The notes beneath the pieces were generated by a model. That model was given only the letters and a program-made list of their open reading frames with translations. It was not told the origin of the DNA and did not search any database. From Exiguobacterium indicum HHS 31 (GTDB lineage: Bacteria; Bacillota; Bacilli; Exiguobacteriales; Exiguobacteriaceae): a stretch of 64,000 bases of DNA. Below, one piece after another: positions 18,482 through 27,826 of the stretch. A program made the translations under genes and the position numbers. Position 1 is the first letter of the stretch; each line of letters begins with the position of its first letter. The stretch is from positions 1 through 64,000 of the forward strand of contig NZ_MPSZ01000001.1 in NCBI RefSeq assembly GCF_001939065.1, given 5' to 3'.

Positions 18482-19588
18482 TTAACGGATCGTTGCTTCC
18501 GTCGCAGAGTCGAAGAAGTGTGCTTTTGTCATATCGAAGAAGAGATCAAGCTGCGATCCCATCTCGACGTGTGAGCGTGAATCAACACGTGCCGTGAACG
18601 CTTGTTGTCCGACTTTTGAGTAGAGGTAAGACTCTGCACCCATCAATTCGGATACTTCGATATGTGCTGGGAAGCGGTGTGCTGTTTTCGTGTCTTGGTA
18701 GATCAATTCCGCATGGATGTCCTCTGGACGAATTCCGAGGACGAGATCCTTGTTCGTGTAACCACGGTCGCGGAGAACTTTCATTTTTCCTTCTGGTACT
18801 TCGAACTTCTCTTCTGTTCCTGAAACGTGGAAGAGACCGTCTTCCGCTAATTTACCTGTCAAGAAGTTCATCGATGGTGAACCGATGAATCCGGCAACGA
18901 ACATGTTATCTGGGTGATCATAGACTTCTTTCGGCGTACCGACTTGTTGAATGATACCCGCTTTCATGATGACGATTCGTGTCGCAAGCGTCATCGCTTC
19001 CGTCTGATCGTGCGTAACGTAAATCGTCGTCGTCTCAAGACGTTTGTGTAGCTGAATGATTTCCTTACGCATTTGTACACGCAATTTAGCATCTAAGTTC
19101 GAGAGCGGCTCATCCATCAAGAAGACTTTAGCATCACGAACGATGGCGCGACCAATCGCTACCCGTTGACGCTGACCACCAGAGAGTGCTTTTGGCTTCC
19201 GCTCGAGGTATTCTTCAAGACCGAGGATACGAGCTGCGTTATCGACGCGTTGCTTGATTTCATCTTTTGGGAACTTCCGAAGCTTTAATCCGAACGCCAT
19301 GTTATCGAAGACGTTCATGTGTGGATACAGCGCGTAGTTTTGGAAGACCATCGCGATATCGCGATCTTTTGGCGCTACATCGTTCATGCGTTTGCCGTCG
19401 ATGATGAAATCCCCACCTGAGATTTCTTCAAGTCCAGCAATCATCCGGAGCGTCGTTGATTTACCGCAACCTGATGGTCCGACGAAGACGATGAATTCTT
19501 TATCTTTAATGTGGAGGTTGAAGTCATCAACCGCTTTTGCATCACCTGAGTAGATTTTATCGATATGTTCAAGACGAATTTCAGCCAT
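18482..19588 (-). CDS. msmX: Sugar ABC transporter ATPase MsmX/UgpC family
   Basis: ATPase that energises carbohydrate importers of the CUT1 class. Walker A GPSGCGKST is near residue 37, the signature LSGGQRQRVAIGRA near residue 135 and Walker B VFLMDEPLSNLD near residue 156. A C-terminal OB-type (TOBE) domain from about residue 240 is characteristic of MalK/MsmX/UgpC. Length 368 residues. No sugar permease or binding protein is adjacent, as for Bacillus MsmX, which serves several importers. It has its own terminator. A possible CcpA site lies about 100 bp upstream (19685-19698). Confidence 0.93.
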   Translation of the reverse strand: MAEIRLEHIDKIYSGDAKAVDDFNLHIKDKEFIVFVGPSGCGKSTTLRMIAGLEEISGGDFIIDGKRMNDVAPKDRDIAMVFQNYALYPHMNVFDNMAFGLKLRKFPKDEIKQRVDNAARILGLEEYLERKPKALSGGQRQRVAIGRAIVRDAKVFLMDEPLSNLDAKLRVQMRKEIIQLHKRLETTTIYVTHDQTEAMTLATRIVIMKAGIIQQVGTPKEVYDHPDNMFVAGFIGSPSMNFLTGKLAEDGLFHVSGTEEKFEVPEGKMKVLRDRGYTNKDLVLGIRPEDIHAELIYQDTKTAHRFPAHIEVSELMGAESYLYSKVGQQAFTARVDSRSHVEMGSQLDLFFDMTKAHFFDSATEATIR

Positions 19589-19684
19589 GTGTAGTTCCCC
19601 CTAATGTAAATGATGAAATAATAACGCTTACAAGATTTAGTATAAAAGAAGTCAGGGAGTCTGCCTATGGACAACCTGACTAAA

Positions 19685-19698
19685 TGCAAACGTTTTCA
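19685..19698. promoter_or_regulatory. Possible CcpA cre site upstream of msmX
   Basis: TGCAAACGTTTTCA differs from the cre consensus TGWAANCGNTNWCA at one position (C for W at position 3). It lies between the start of msmX and the end of the regulator gene upstream on the same strand. Matches glucose control of a sugar ATPase, but was found by eye. Confidence 0.45.
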
Positions 19699-19706
19699 AT
19701 TAGGCA

Positions 19707-20540
19707 TCATGCTACAAGAAGTAAGGTATAGAGGAAAGTAGCGCCTTCAAATGAGCGAACATCGATTCCAGTCTGCTCCGTCAACCGGTCGAGTCGATAC
19801 TGGAGGCTATTTCGATGTAAGAATAGATGTTTTGCTGTCAGGGAGACGTTCAAATTAGCTCGACAAAAAGCAAGGATCGTCTCACGAGACTCTGGCTCGA
19901 GTAAACGGATGAACTGATCGACGAGTGTCGCGCGGTGCCGGTCATCTAGACTTGCAAGACGGATCATGGCAGGCAAGAAACGTTCGATTTGCATCGAAGG
20001 AACGAAAGCAAGCGCTGCTTGTTCGAGTTGGAACTGAACGGCGATATCACCTGCAGCACGTTGTTGACCAAGCAATACCTTACCGTCGAGTACAAAATCA
20101 GATTGTAATGCAAAAAATAAATCGGATAGTTCGGACTCGATGACAAACTCTTCGCGTTCAACGACCGTGAAGCGGTGTGTGCTAAAAGGAATAAGGATGC
20201 TCGTCTGCGAAAAGAAAGAGGAGAGCAATTGTTGAATTTCTTCACTTGTCCGTTCATCGGTTGGATTGAACAAAAAATGGACAAGTCGGAACGACTGATC
20301 TTCGAGGGCATGAGCAGATTGGATACGCTCTCGCCATAGATCGATATCAGACCGCGACGTCGTGATGATGCGTTCAGCGAATACATCAAGCAGTTGTTGT
20401 TCGCGGTCAGAGATGGCAGTCGCCTTGATTCCAAAACAGAGTCCATCTTCAAGGCGATATACGCTATACTGTTCCTGGCAATAAACATTCGGATCGGTCG
20501 TAAGCTGGTCATTGAATACAGTCATCAGTTGTCGTAACAC
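19707..20540 (-). CDS. PucR/CdaR-type transcriptional regulator
   Basis: The last 55 residues form the PucR C-terminal helix-turn-helix (FCRANLNVSLTAKHLFLHRN, then SLQYRLDRLTEQTGID), the DNA-binding unit shared by PucR, CdaR and similar regulators. The preceding 220 residues have no sensory domain I recognise. Length 277 residues. The start is GTG at 20540, with TAGGAG nine bases upstream. Same strand as msmX, but the cre-like site and a 118-bp gap suggest they need not be co-transcribed. Its ligand and targets are unknown. Confidence 0.85.
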   Translation of the reverse strand: MLRQLMTVFNDQLTTDPNVYCQEQYSVYRLEDGLCFGIKATAISDREQQLLDVFAERIITTSRSDIDLWRERIQSAHALEDQSFRLVHFLFNPTDERTSEEIQQLLSSFFSQTSILIPFSTHRFTVVEREEFVIESELSDLFFALQSDFVLDGKVLLGQQRAAGDIAVQFQLEQAALAFVPSMQIERFLPAMIRLASLDDRHRATLVDQFIRLLEPESRETILAFCRANLNVSLTAKHLFLHRNSLQYRLDRLTEQTGIDVRSFEGATFLYTLLLVA

Positions 20541-20614
20541 ATGGCATCACTCCTAAATCGTACATAACTATCTCGACTTTACCATAAGTCGAAAATCGGA
20601 AGGAATGATAACTT

Positions 20615-21751
20615 ATGTCAGATACGTTTTTACTCGTATTGAAACTTGTCGGAATCATTGTCATTGGGGCCCTGATTGGCGCAGTCACGAATCATCTAGC
20701 GATTCGGATGTTATTTCGACCACTTGAACCGAAATACATCGGAAAATTTCGCGTGCCGTTTACGCCGGGTCTGATTCCTAAACGGCGAGATGAACTAGCA
20801 GCGAATCTCGGACGGACGGTCGTCAAGCATCTCTTGACGCCAGAAGGGATCGGGAAACGTCTCGCATCACCAGCTGTTCGTGGAGCTGTCACACGGCTCG
20901 TCGAACATGAAGTCATGAAATGGACACGTTCAGAAGAGACGACGGAAGCGTGGATTAGTCGATTCATCGATGAACCCAAACAACGGATTCAAGGGAAAAT
21001 CAGTTATCACTTGGAGCAGGAGTTTTCATTCCTCATGGGTAAATGGCGTGAGCAGTCCGTGCGCGAGTTGATCGGGGAAGCCGGAGAACAAAAAATCGAA
21101 GAGGTCATGCCAAGACTCGTCACATCCGTATTGCACCAAGCAGAGGAATATTTTGATGGACCAGAAGGGCGTCTACAACTCGAGGAAACGGTTGCTCGTT
21201 TCATCCAACAGCGTCTCGGAGGTGGGATGTTCGGGATGTTGCTCGCGAACGTCAACGTCGTTGATATGATTCAGCCGGAGCTGAAACGGGTACTTCAATC
21301 AGAGTCGACGTCTCAGTTCATCCTTGCCTTATTACGTCAGGAATGGCAAAAGGGACTAGATCGTCCACTGTCGTCTTATATGACAGAAGAGACGGAGTCA
21401 CGGATTCGACAGACCGTCAAAGAACAAGTCTTGGCGCGTTTACCGATTGAATCGATGCTTGCTACACCATTACGCGTCTGGTTGAATCCCCTCGAGTCAC
21501 AATTACTCGAGCAACATGTCCCTGTCGTCATCGATCATCTATTCGAACGGACGACGAATCAAATCGGGCAAATTCTACAAACGCTTGATCTCGAAACGAT
21601 TGTTCGAGAAGAGGTCGGTTTGCTGGATACTGCGTATCTCGAGGAAATCGTCTTATCGATTTCCAAGCGAGAATTCCGGGCTATCACTTGGCTTGGAGGG
21701 TTGTTAGGTGGTTTAATTGGATTGATACAGGCGGGGCTTTATCTCGTCTAA
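20615..21751 (+). CDS. yheB: DUF445 family membrane protein YheB
   Basis: Function unknown. Residues 7-30 form a membrane segment followed by the DUF445 signature GAVTNHLAIRMLFRP. The long middle part is amphipathic helix, and a second membrane segment (WLGGLLGGLIGLIQAGLYL) ends the protein. Length 378 residues matches Bacillus YheB. It lies directly before the yheA homologue, as in Bacillus, which strengthens the name. GGAAGGAATG precedes the ATG. Confidence 0.9.
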   Translation: MSDTFLLVLKLVGIIVIGALIGAVTNHLAIRMLFRPLEPKYIGKFRVPFTPGLIPKRRDELAANLGRTVVKHLLTPEGIGKRLASPAVRGAVTRLVEHEVMKWTRSEETTEAWISRFIDEPKQRIQGKISYHLEQEFSFLMGKWREQSVRELIGEAGEQKIEEVMPRLVTSVLHQAEEYFDGPEGRLQLEETVARFIQQRLGGGMFGMLLANVNVVDMIQPELKRVLQSESTSQFILALLRQEWQKGLDRPLSSYMTEETESRIRQTVKEQVLARLPIESMLATPLRVWLNPLESQLLEQHVPVVIDHLFERTTNQIGQILQTLDLETIVREEVGLLDTAYLEEIVLSISKREFRAITWLGGLLGGLIGLIQAGLYLV

Positions 21752-21771
21752 ACAAATTGGAGGTTTTACTC

Positions 21772-22146
21772 ATGGCAGAAACAAACTTATATGATCACGC
21801 GTACACACTGGAGCGTGCATTACGTGAGACTTCGGAGTACACGACATTAAAAGATTTGTACACGCAAGTTAACGCGGATCCGGAATCAAACGAATTGTTT
21901 GCATCGTTCCGTAACATCCAACTCGAATTACAACAAAAGCAGATGCAAGGTGAAGAAATCACACCAGACGATATGGCGTCTGCCCAAACAAAGATGCTTG
22001 AAGTCCAAAACAACCCATTAATCAGTCAGCTGATGCAAGAAGAGCAACGGATGCACACGATTCTGACGGAAGTCACACAAATCATCATGAAGCCGTTAGA
22101 AGAACTCTACGCGCCAATGATGGAGCAACAAGACGACGTTCAATAA
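21772..22146 (+). CDS. yheA: YlbF/YmcA-like protein YheA (UPF0342)
   Basis: Small all-helical cytosolic protein of the YlbF superfamily, 124 residues. ETNLYDHAYTLERALRETSE and a Gln/Glu-rich middle helix (ELQQKQMQGEEITPDDMA) are characteristic. In Bacillus, YlbF and YmcA form a complex with YaaT that affects RNase Y and competence; the role of YheA itself is not established. GGAGG stands eight bases before ATG 21772. Translated from the same transcript as yheB, 20 bp downstream. Confidence 0.9.
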   Translation: MAETNLYDHAYTLERALRETSEYTTLKDLYTQVNADPESNELFASFRNIQLELQQKQMQGEEITPDDMASAQTKMLEVQNNPLISQLMQEEQRMHTILTEVTQIIMKPLEELYAPMMEQQDDVQ

Positions 22147-22153
22147 GTCATCA

Positions 22154-22192
22154 AAAAGGAAGACGCGCCATTATGGCCGTCTTCCTTTTTTG
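22154..22192 (+). terminator. Terminator after yheA
   Basis: AAAAGGAAGACG pairs with CGTCTTCCTTTTT around GCGCCATTATGGC. It could also serve the convergent yhzC-like gene. Confidence 0.88.
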
Positions 22193-22198
22193 TATAGC

Positions 22199-22411
22199 TC
22201 AAGATGAAGTAGGGACGATCCGTGGCAAGTAAGCGCGCTCGAAATGAATCAAACGACCTGAACGTGTGACACGAGCTGCATGATGAGCGTACCCACTCTC
22301 ATTGAGACGCCGAATCCCTTCTTCTCGTGCCTGTCCATCTGCTTCTGCTTCAAAAACGTCATCGAGTAACGTTTCACCACGGTCTGAAAAGACTGTAATC
22401 GTATACTGCAT
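22199..22411 (-). CDS. Small YhzC-like protein
   Basis: A 70-residue protein with a beta-rich start (MQYTITVFSDRGETLLDDVF) and a helix (ADGQAREEGIRRLNESGY). I recognise it as similar to Bacillus YhzC, which also neighbours yheA, but the match is from memory and function is unknown. No membrane segment. AGGGAGG is seven bases before the ATG. Convergent with yheA. Confidence 0.75.
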   Translation of the reverse strand: MQYTITVFSDRGETLLDDVFEAEADGQAREEGIRRLNESGYAHHAARVTRSGRLIHFERAYLPRIVPTSS

Positions 22412-22469
22412 ACTTGTTCCTCCCTTGTCTGATCGGTCTTGTACTTAGTATAATGAATAGCTATTCATT

Positions 22470-23549
22470 TTACAAGCGCAGGTCTAAGTCTTGCCACGTC
22501 AACTGTCGCGCAGCGGGAGGAGTAGTCAGGTGACTGACCGTCATACCAATTAAGCGGATCGGTCCGTCGAAGGTGATACCATTGAACAATTTCGTTGTTT
22601 CCTCAAGTAAGCGTTCTTCGTCCGCCGTTTCTTCTGAAAATGTATGCCGTTTCGAACGTGACTGGAATGTATCGGTCTTCCACTTGATCGTGATCGTCCG
22701 GCAAACGAGTTCTTTTTTTTGAAGACTCGCAATGACGGATTTTGATTCTCGAATCAACGTCTCGAATATCGTATCGATATCCTCCGTATCTTCTTCGAAG
22801 GTCGTCTCAGAACCAATCGATTTTCGCTCGCGTTCCGGACGAACCGGACGCTCGTCGATCCCGTGTGCCATCGCATGCAGTTCCGTTCCGCGATCGCGTC
22901 CGAGCAATGCTCGTAATTGTTCGACCGGCATTGCTTGGACATCTGCGACGGTTTCAATTCCTTGTTTTCGTAACGCTTGTTCCGTGACTTTTCCGACGCC
23001 GTGTAAATCTCCAATTTTTAATGGAGACAAGAAACTGAGGACGTCCTCTGGAGGAACTACCGTCATCCCGTTCGGTTTCTCGTATCCGGATGCGACCTTC
23101 GCGACGAGCTTAGAGTTCGAAACACCAGCAGAGGCCGTCAGACCTGTCCGTTCTTTAATTTGCTGAAGAACATATTGCGCGATATAGGTCGCACTTTTTT
23201 GATCAAAATAATTTTCCGTGACGTCAAGATACGCTTCATCAAGCGAGAGAGGCTCGACGAGCGGTGTCACTTCTCGAAAAAGCGCCATGATTTGCGCACT
23301 GACAGCTCGGTAGACGTCAAAGCGGGGACGAATGAAGACCGCACGGGGGCAGAGCTGGAAGGCACGTCTTGACGGCATCGCGCTATGGATACCGTATTTC
23401 CGTGCTTCATAGGAACAGGTCGCTACGACACCACGTGCATGAGGCGGTCCACCGACGACGACGGGAACACCTTTTAATCGAGGACGATCGCGTTGCTCGA
23501 CGGAAGCGTAAAAGGCGTCCATATCAATATGAATGATTTTTCGTTCCAT
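22470..23549 (-). CDS. dinB: DNA polymerase IV (Y family)
   Basis: Error-prone translesion polymerase. The N-terminal palm motif IHIDMDAFYASVEQRD supplies the first metal-binding Asp, and SLDEAYLDVT near residue 104 supplies the catalytic Asp-Glu pair. The helix-hairpin-helix thumb region KIGDLHGVGKVTEQALRK and a little-finger domain follow. Length 359 residues is normal for DinB without an extended tail; no beta-clamp motif is obvious at the C-terminus except LTWQDLDLRL. AAAGGAG precedes the ATG. Confidence 0.93.
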   Translation of the reverse strand: MERKIIHIDMDAFYASVEQRDRPRLKGVPVVVGGPPHARGVVATCSYEARKYGIHSAMPSRRAFQLCPRAVFIRPRFDVYRAVSAQIMALFREVTPLVEPLSLDEAYLDVTENYFDQKSATYIAQYVLQQIKERTGLTASAGVSNSKLVAKVASGYEKPNGMTVVPPEDVLSFLSPLKIGDLHGVGKVTEQALRKQGIETVADVQAMPVEQLRALLGRDRGTELHAMAHGIDERPVRPERERKSIGSETTFEEDTEDIDTIFETLIRESKSVIASLQKKELVCRTITIKWKTDTFQSRSKRHTFSEETADEERLLEETTKLFNGITFDGPIRLIGMTVSHLTTPPAARQLTWQDLDLRL

Positions 23550-23612
23550 CGTACAAGCGTCTCCTTTCAGTAGATATGATACAATTAGTATAACGAACTT
23601 ATGTTCTGATAT

Positions 23613-24518
23613 CTATTTTTTTGGTCGACTGTTCTTTGGCATCCGAACAAGAGCGCCTAACCATCCACGCCAGCGCATCCAGTAGAAGATGCCACCGGTC
23701 GAGAGAAAAATTAGACCAAGGGATAGGGCGTAACCGTATTTCCATTCTAATTCCGGCATGATTTTAAAGTTCATCCCCCAAATCGCACCGAGAGCCATCG
23801 TTGGTGTCGCGACGGCAGTAAAGATTGTTAATGCCTTCATGATTTCGTTTCCACGGAAGTTCGAGACGGTCGTCGATAAGTCGAGCAGGACCTCAATGTC
23901 TTTTTGATAATGTTCAATGAGCATCAACAGACGGCGGACACGTTTCGTAGCTAGTTTCAACGAGAGATCCTCGAGATACGCGTCCTCGTCGAGAAATGAT
24001 TCTTCACCAGCCATGACGAGCTCTTGAAACGGAACGATTAAATCGGACCAGTTCTCGATCGTGTCGCGTAAAGCGAAGATGCTATCGAGCGAATCTTCAT
24101 TGATGCTGCCACGTAGTTCATCTTGTCTTGAGAATAGTTCCGTCTCAAACTGATCGATACCGGCAAAATACGTGTTCAGCTGTAAAGCAAGAATCGTATA
24201 AAAGGCTGCGAATGGATGCGCGGGAGAATAGGGAGCGACCAGGGACACGATTGAATCCGACAATCCAATCGTGATCAGTTTTTCTTTCGTTACATAAAAG
24301 CAAATCGAGCGGCGGTCACTTTTGTCGACAGGATTTTGCCAGGTGACGACAGCGCCATAGAGAACCCCTTTTTCCGAGCGGGTGAAGTTCATGTCTTTCG
24401 ATCGCAGCTGCGTCACCCAGTCCATTTCGGATTGATCGACGGCAGCCGTCGGAAAGGTTTGTTCATAGTCAGCTAAATCGAGATAGCGAGACCAATTAAA
24501 TTGAGGTTCCAGTTCCAT
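23613..24518 (-). CDS. corA: CorA-type magnesium/cobalt transporter
   Basis: Pentameric divalent cation channel of the inner membrane. The C-terminal two membrane helices are present, with the pore signature GMN in AIWGMNFKIMPE between them, at about residue 250. The long acidic N-terminal cytosolic domain precedes. Length 301 residues. I chose ATG 24518 because GGGAG lies eight bases upstream; earlier in-frame ATG codons lie before that site. Single gene, divergent from yhaM. Confidence 0.9.
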   Translation of the reverse strand: MELEPQFNWSRYLDLADYEQTFPTAAVDQSEMDWVTQLRSKDMNFTRSEKGVLYGAVVTWQNPVDKSDRRSICFYVTKEKLITIGLSDSIVSLVAPYSPAHPFAAFYTILALQLNTYFAGIDQFETELFSRQDELRGSINEDSLDSIFALRDTIENWSDLIVPFQELVMAGEESFLDEDAYLEDLSLKLATKRVRRLLMLIEHYQKDIEVLLDLSTTVSNFRGNEIMKALTIFTAVATPTMALGAIWGMNFKIMPELEWKYGYALSLGLIFLSTGGIFYWMRWRGWLGALVRMPKNSRPKK

Positions 24519-24622
24519 GTTCATGACTCCCATATAGTAGAATGAAATAGTATATGCCTTAAGTGTAGTCAATGGAATATAAAAAAGACACCTATTTTAC
24601 AGATAAAGGACGTGTTTCAAGT

Positions 24623-25543
24623 ATGAAAGGAATTGGTAAATTAGCAGTTGGAGAAACGCTCGATCAACGAGCGATGATCAAGCAAGCGGTCAAAGGAATT
24701 GCAGCGAATGGGAAACCATACTTGACGCTCATCTTGACGGATAAGACAGGCGAAATCGAGACGAAGATGTGGGATACGAGTGATCTTGAAAAATATGCGC
24801 CGAAATCAATCGTCCATGCTGCTGGAGAAGTCATGGACTATCGAGGGCGGACACAACTCAAGCTCAAACAAATCACGGTTCTAGAGGAGACGAATGTCGA
24901 GGACTATGTCCAATCCGCACCGATTCCGCGAGAGCAAATCGAGACGGAAGTCCTCGCGTTCGTAGAATCGATTCAGAACAGTGATATGAAAAAGCTCGTT
25001 AAACATTTGATTACTTCGCGATTCGACGCTTACTTCACGCATCCGGCAGCGGTCAAGAACCATCATGCTTTTTACTCGGGGCTGTCATACCACGTCCTTT
25101 CGATGTTGCGTCTAGCGGATCAAATCGCTCAACTCTATCCGACCTTAAACCGTGACGTGCTAATCAGTGGCATCATTCTGCACGATTATGCGAAAATCAA
25201 GGAGTTATCCGATCCGGTTGCACCGGAATATACGTTGCCTGGTAAACTCGTCGGTCATATTACGATGATGGTAGCGGAACTTGAAAAAGTCGGAGCAGAA
25301 TTACAAATTGACGCAGAAGTACTGACGGTCTTGCAACATCTCGTCTTAAGTCATCACGGACGACCGGAATGGGGTTCTGCTGTCGCACCACAGATGCGCG
25401 AGGCAGAAGTTTTGTTCTTGATCGATAACCTTGATGCACGGATGACGATGATGGATCGTCTCCTTGAATATGTCGAGCCAGGACAGTTCTCGGAACGATC
25501 ATTCGCACTAGATAATCGTGCTTTTTACCGTCCGAAGCTATAA
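24623..25543 (+). CDS. yhaM: 3'-5' exoribonuclease YhaM
   Basis: Removes nucleotides from RNA 3' ends and helps mature small RNAs and turn over mRNA. An N-terminal OB fold (about residues 15-95) and a C-terminal HD domain with ILHDYAKIKEL near residue 190 match Bacillus YhaM. I place the start at ATG 24623: MKGIGKLAVGE aligns with the Bacillus N-terminus, giving 306 residues (about 314 in Bacillus). An ATG at 24572 would add 17 atypical residues and has a weaker ribosome site. Followed 12 bp later by namA. Confidence 0.92.
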   Translation: MKGIGKLAVGETLDQRAMIKQAVKGIAANGKPYLTLILTDKTGEIETKMWDTSDLEKYAPKSIVHAAGEVMDYRGRTQLKLKQITVLEETNVEDYVQSAPIPREQIETEVLAFVESIQNSDMKKLVKHLITSRFDAYFTHPAAVKNHHAFYSGLSYHVLSMLRLADQIAQLYPTLNRDVLISGIILHDYAKIKELSDPVAPEYTLPGKLVGHITMMVAELEKVGAELQIDAEVLTVLQHLVLSHHGRPEWGSAVAPQMREAEVLFLIDNLDARMTMMDRLLEYVEPGQFSERSFALDNRAFYRPKL

Positions 25544-25555
25544 GGGGGAGAAAAG

Positions 25556-26587
25556 ATGAAGACGAAGTTGTTTGATACGGTTCAACTCGGAACGTTGACA
25601 TTCCGAAATCGGGTCATCATGGCGCCGATGTGTATGTACAGTGCAAAAGAAGATGGACTCGTTACGGATTGGCATGTCACGCACTATGCAACCCGTGCGA
25701 TGGGTGGTGTCGGTGGCGTCATCTTAGAAGCGAGTGCTGTTACGCCAGACGGTCGCATTTCAGCCGGTGATCTTGGAATTTGGTCAGATGCTCATATCGA
25801 AGGCTTACAACGGATCGCAGAGCAAGTCAAAGCAGCGGGTGCAAAAGCAGGCATTCAACTGGCCCATGCCGGGCGCAAAAGTACGACGGCAGAACCACCC
25901 GTTGCACCGAGTGCTTTACCGTTTGATGATACGTATACACATCCACGAGCATTAACGCTTGAGGAAATCGCGACGATCAAACAACAGTTCATCGATGCAG
26001 CACTGCGTGCGGAACGAGCAGGGTATGATTTCATTGAAATTCATGGGGCTCATGGTTACTTACTGAACACGTTCCTCTCTCCGTTATCAAACGTTCGTGA
26101 GGACCAATACGGTGGATCGGTTGAAAATCGGATGCGCTTGTTGCTAGAGATCATTGATGGCATTCAAGCCGTTTCCAAGCTCTCGATCTGGGTCCGGATT
26201 TCAGCAGCCGATCACGCAACAGGGGGAATGACGGCGACGGATTATATTCCACTCGCGAAAGAACTAGCTGCACGTCACATCGATCTACTCGATTGCAGTT
26301 CAGGGGCTGTCGTCGCTAATGCCGTACCGGAAGTGTATCCAGGCTATCAAGTGAGCTATGCAGAAGAGTTGAAACGAGAGACGGGTATTGCAACAGGCGC
26401 GGTTGGATTGATTACGACAGCTGCCCATGCAGAAGAAATCATCCGTAACGGTCGAGCAGATATCGTCCTGCTCGCACGTGAACTACTTCGCCAACCTTAT
26501 TGGGTCTATCATGCGGCAGCCGAACTAGGAGATACGGTCGCCTTGCCGAAACAATACGAACGGGCACCAATCCGGACGGTTCGTTAA
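25556..26587 (+). CDS. namA: NADPH dehydrogenase NamA (YqjM, old yellow enzyme)
   Basis: FMN-dependent ene-reductase acting on alpha,beta-unsaturated aldehydes and ketones. The active-site region MAPMCMYSA contains the cysteine that tunes FMN redox potential in YqjM. HAGRKS and HGAHGYLLNTFLSP are FMN- and substrate-binding segments near residues 105 and 165. Length 343 residues. AAGGGGGAG precedes the ATG. Likely co-transcribed with yhaM. Confidence 0.93.
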   Translation: MKTKLFDTVQLGTLTFRNRVIMAPMCMYSAKEDGLVTDWHVTHYATRAMGGVGGVILEASAVTPDGRISAGDLGIWSDAHIEGLQRIAEQVKAAGAKAGIQLAHAGRKSTTAEPPVAPSALPFDDTYTHPRALTLEEIATIKQQFIDAALRAERAGYDFIEIHGAHGYLLNTFLSPLSNVREDQYGGSVENRMRLLLEIIDGIQAVSKLSIWVRISAADHATGGMTATDYIPLAKELAARHIDLLDCSSGAVVANAVPEVYPGYQVSYAEELKRETGIATGAVGLITTAAHAEEIIRNGRADIVLLARELLRQPYWVYHAAAELGDTVALPKQYERAPIRTVR

Positions 26588-26617
26588 CTATCGCTCATAT
26601 GAATGAAAAACGACACG

Positions 26618-26648
26618 AAAAAAGGAAGCCCCAAAGGCTTCCTTTTTT
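26618..26648. terminator. Bidirectional terminator between namA and prsA
   Basis: AAAAAAGGAAGCC pairs with GGCTTCCTTTTTT around CCAAA. It has T runs in both directions and lies between convergent genes. Confidence 0.92.
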
Positions 26649-26650
26649 GA

Positions 26651-27568
26651 TTACTGCTGTTGTTGTTGCATCATTTGTTGTTGCATTTGTTGTTGTTCTT
26701 GTTTATCTAAATCAAAAGCATCCTTGAAGTCTTTGTTTTCGATTTTAACATCGTATTCTTTCATGAGTGAACGGTAGATATCGTTCGGGTTGACTTGTGC
26801 TGCTTTTTCTTCAGCAAGTGCTTTTTTGATGCGTGCTTTTTCTTTATCAAGCGTAAAGTCTTTCTTTTCTTTACGATCGACTACTTTGATGATGTGGTAA
26901 CCGAATTGTGTTTTAATTGGATCGGAGATTTTACCTTCAACGCCATCCTTGAACGCATAATCTTCGAATTCCTTGACCATTTTACCTTTTGTGAAGTATC
27001 CAAGGTCTCCACCTTTTGCACCGCTACCTGTATCTGTTGATTTCTCTTTTGCCAGTTTCGCGAAGTCCGCGCCGTCATCCAATTGTTTTTTGATGTCTTT
27101 TGCTTCTGACTCTTTCGCAACGAGGATATGGCTTGCTTTGACTTCGACTTTTTCTTGGTCAAAACGCTCTTGGATTTCTTTATCTGTTACTTTTGATTTC
27201 GCAGATTTTGCTTCCGTTAAGAGCATTTGTGTGCGAAGAACTGTCTCGAATTCTTTTTCGTTCTTGATTCCAGCAGATTTCAATGTTGTATTGAACTGCT
27301 CTTTATCCGGGAACTGGTCTTTTGTCTTCTTGACTTCTGCTTCGACTTCTTTATCCGTGACTTCTTTGCCGTATTTCTTCTCAAGCAATTTGTTCATTGT
27401 TTGCTGGAAAGCGATTTGAGCACCAGCTTTTTCGTATGCTTCTTCTTGGACGTCAGCCTTGTTGACTTCGCCACCTTTGTAATTGATGACGGCTTCGTCA
27501 TTTGATCCACATGCTGCTAACGTAAATACACTTGCGACTGCTGCTGCGCCTAACAATTTCTTTTTCAT
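26651..27568 (-). CDS. prsA: Foldase lipoprotein PrsA
   Basis: Extracellular chaperone and peptidyl-prolyl isomerase attached to the outer face of the membrane. The lipoprotein signal ends in lipobox LAAC (Cys20). The parvulin (PpiC) domain covers about residues 135-235: KASHILVAKESEAKDIKKQL, DTGSGAKGGDLGYF and FGYHIIKV. Length 305 residues. Its last 17 residues are almost only glutamine and methionine (QQQMQQQMMQQQQQ), an unusual tail. AGGGGTG precedes the ATG. In Bacillus it lies in the same neighbourhood with hpr and hit. Confidence 0.95.
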   Translation of the reverse strand: MKKKLLGAAAVASVFTLAACGSNDEAVINYKGGEVNKADVQEEAYEKAGAQIAFQQTMNKLLEKKYGKEVTDKEVEAEVKKTKDQFPDKEQFNTTLKSAGIKNEKEFETVLRTQMLLTEAKSAKSKVTDKEIQERFDQEKVEVKASHILVAKESEAKDIKKQLDDGADFAKLAKEKSTDTGSGAKGGDLGYFTKGKMVKEFEDYAFKDGVEGKISDPIKTQFGYHIIKVVDRKEKKDFTLDKEKARIKKALAEEKAAQVNPNDIYRSLMKEYDVKIENKDFKDAFDLDKQEQQQMQQQMMQQQQQ

Positions 27569-27784
27569 ACATACACCCCTAATTTACCATTTATTTCAAC
27601 CGTTTTATCATATCATATTCTCGTCTGGTTGACAGCTGTATCTTGTCATGCCAAGAGATACTTGCTCTTTTCCATGCTATCACATCCAAGTAGTCGGTTG
27701 AGGATAATTTTTATGGGAAATTGTGAGGGAAATAACGCTCTTGAGACATAGTAGTAATGTCCTTGTCATGAGGAAAAAAGACCT

Positions 27785-27820
27785 AAAAAAGCATTCTAGC
27801 TAGAGGCTAAAACGCTTTTG
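27785..27820 (-). terminator. Terminator of hpr
   Basis: On the minus strand AGCGTTTTAGC pairs with GCTAGAATGCT (two G-T pairs) and is followed by six T. Confidence 0.75.
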
Positions 27821-27826
27821 GTAAGG

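Noticed and set aside
22732..23166. A 144-codon plus-strand frame opposite dinB
   Set aside because: It is the antisense shadow of a clear DNA polymerase gene and has no start signal.
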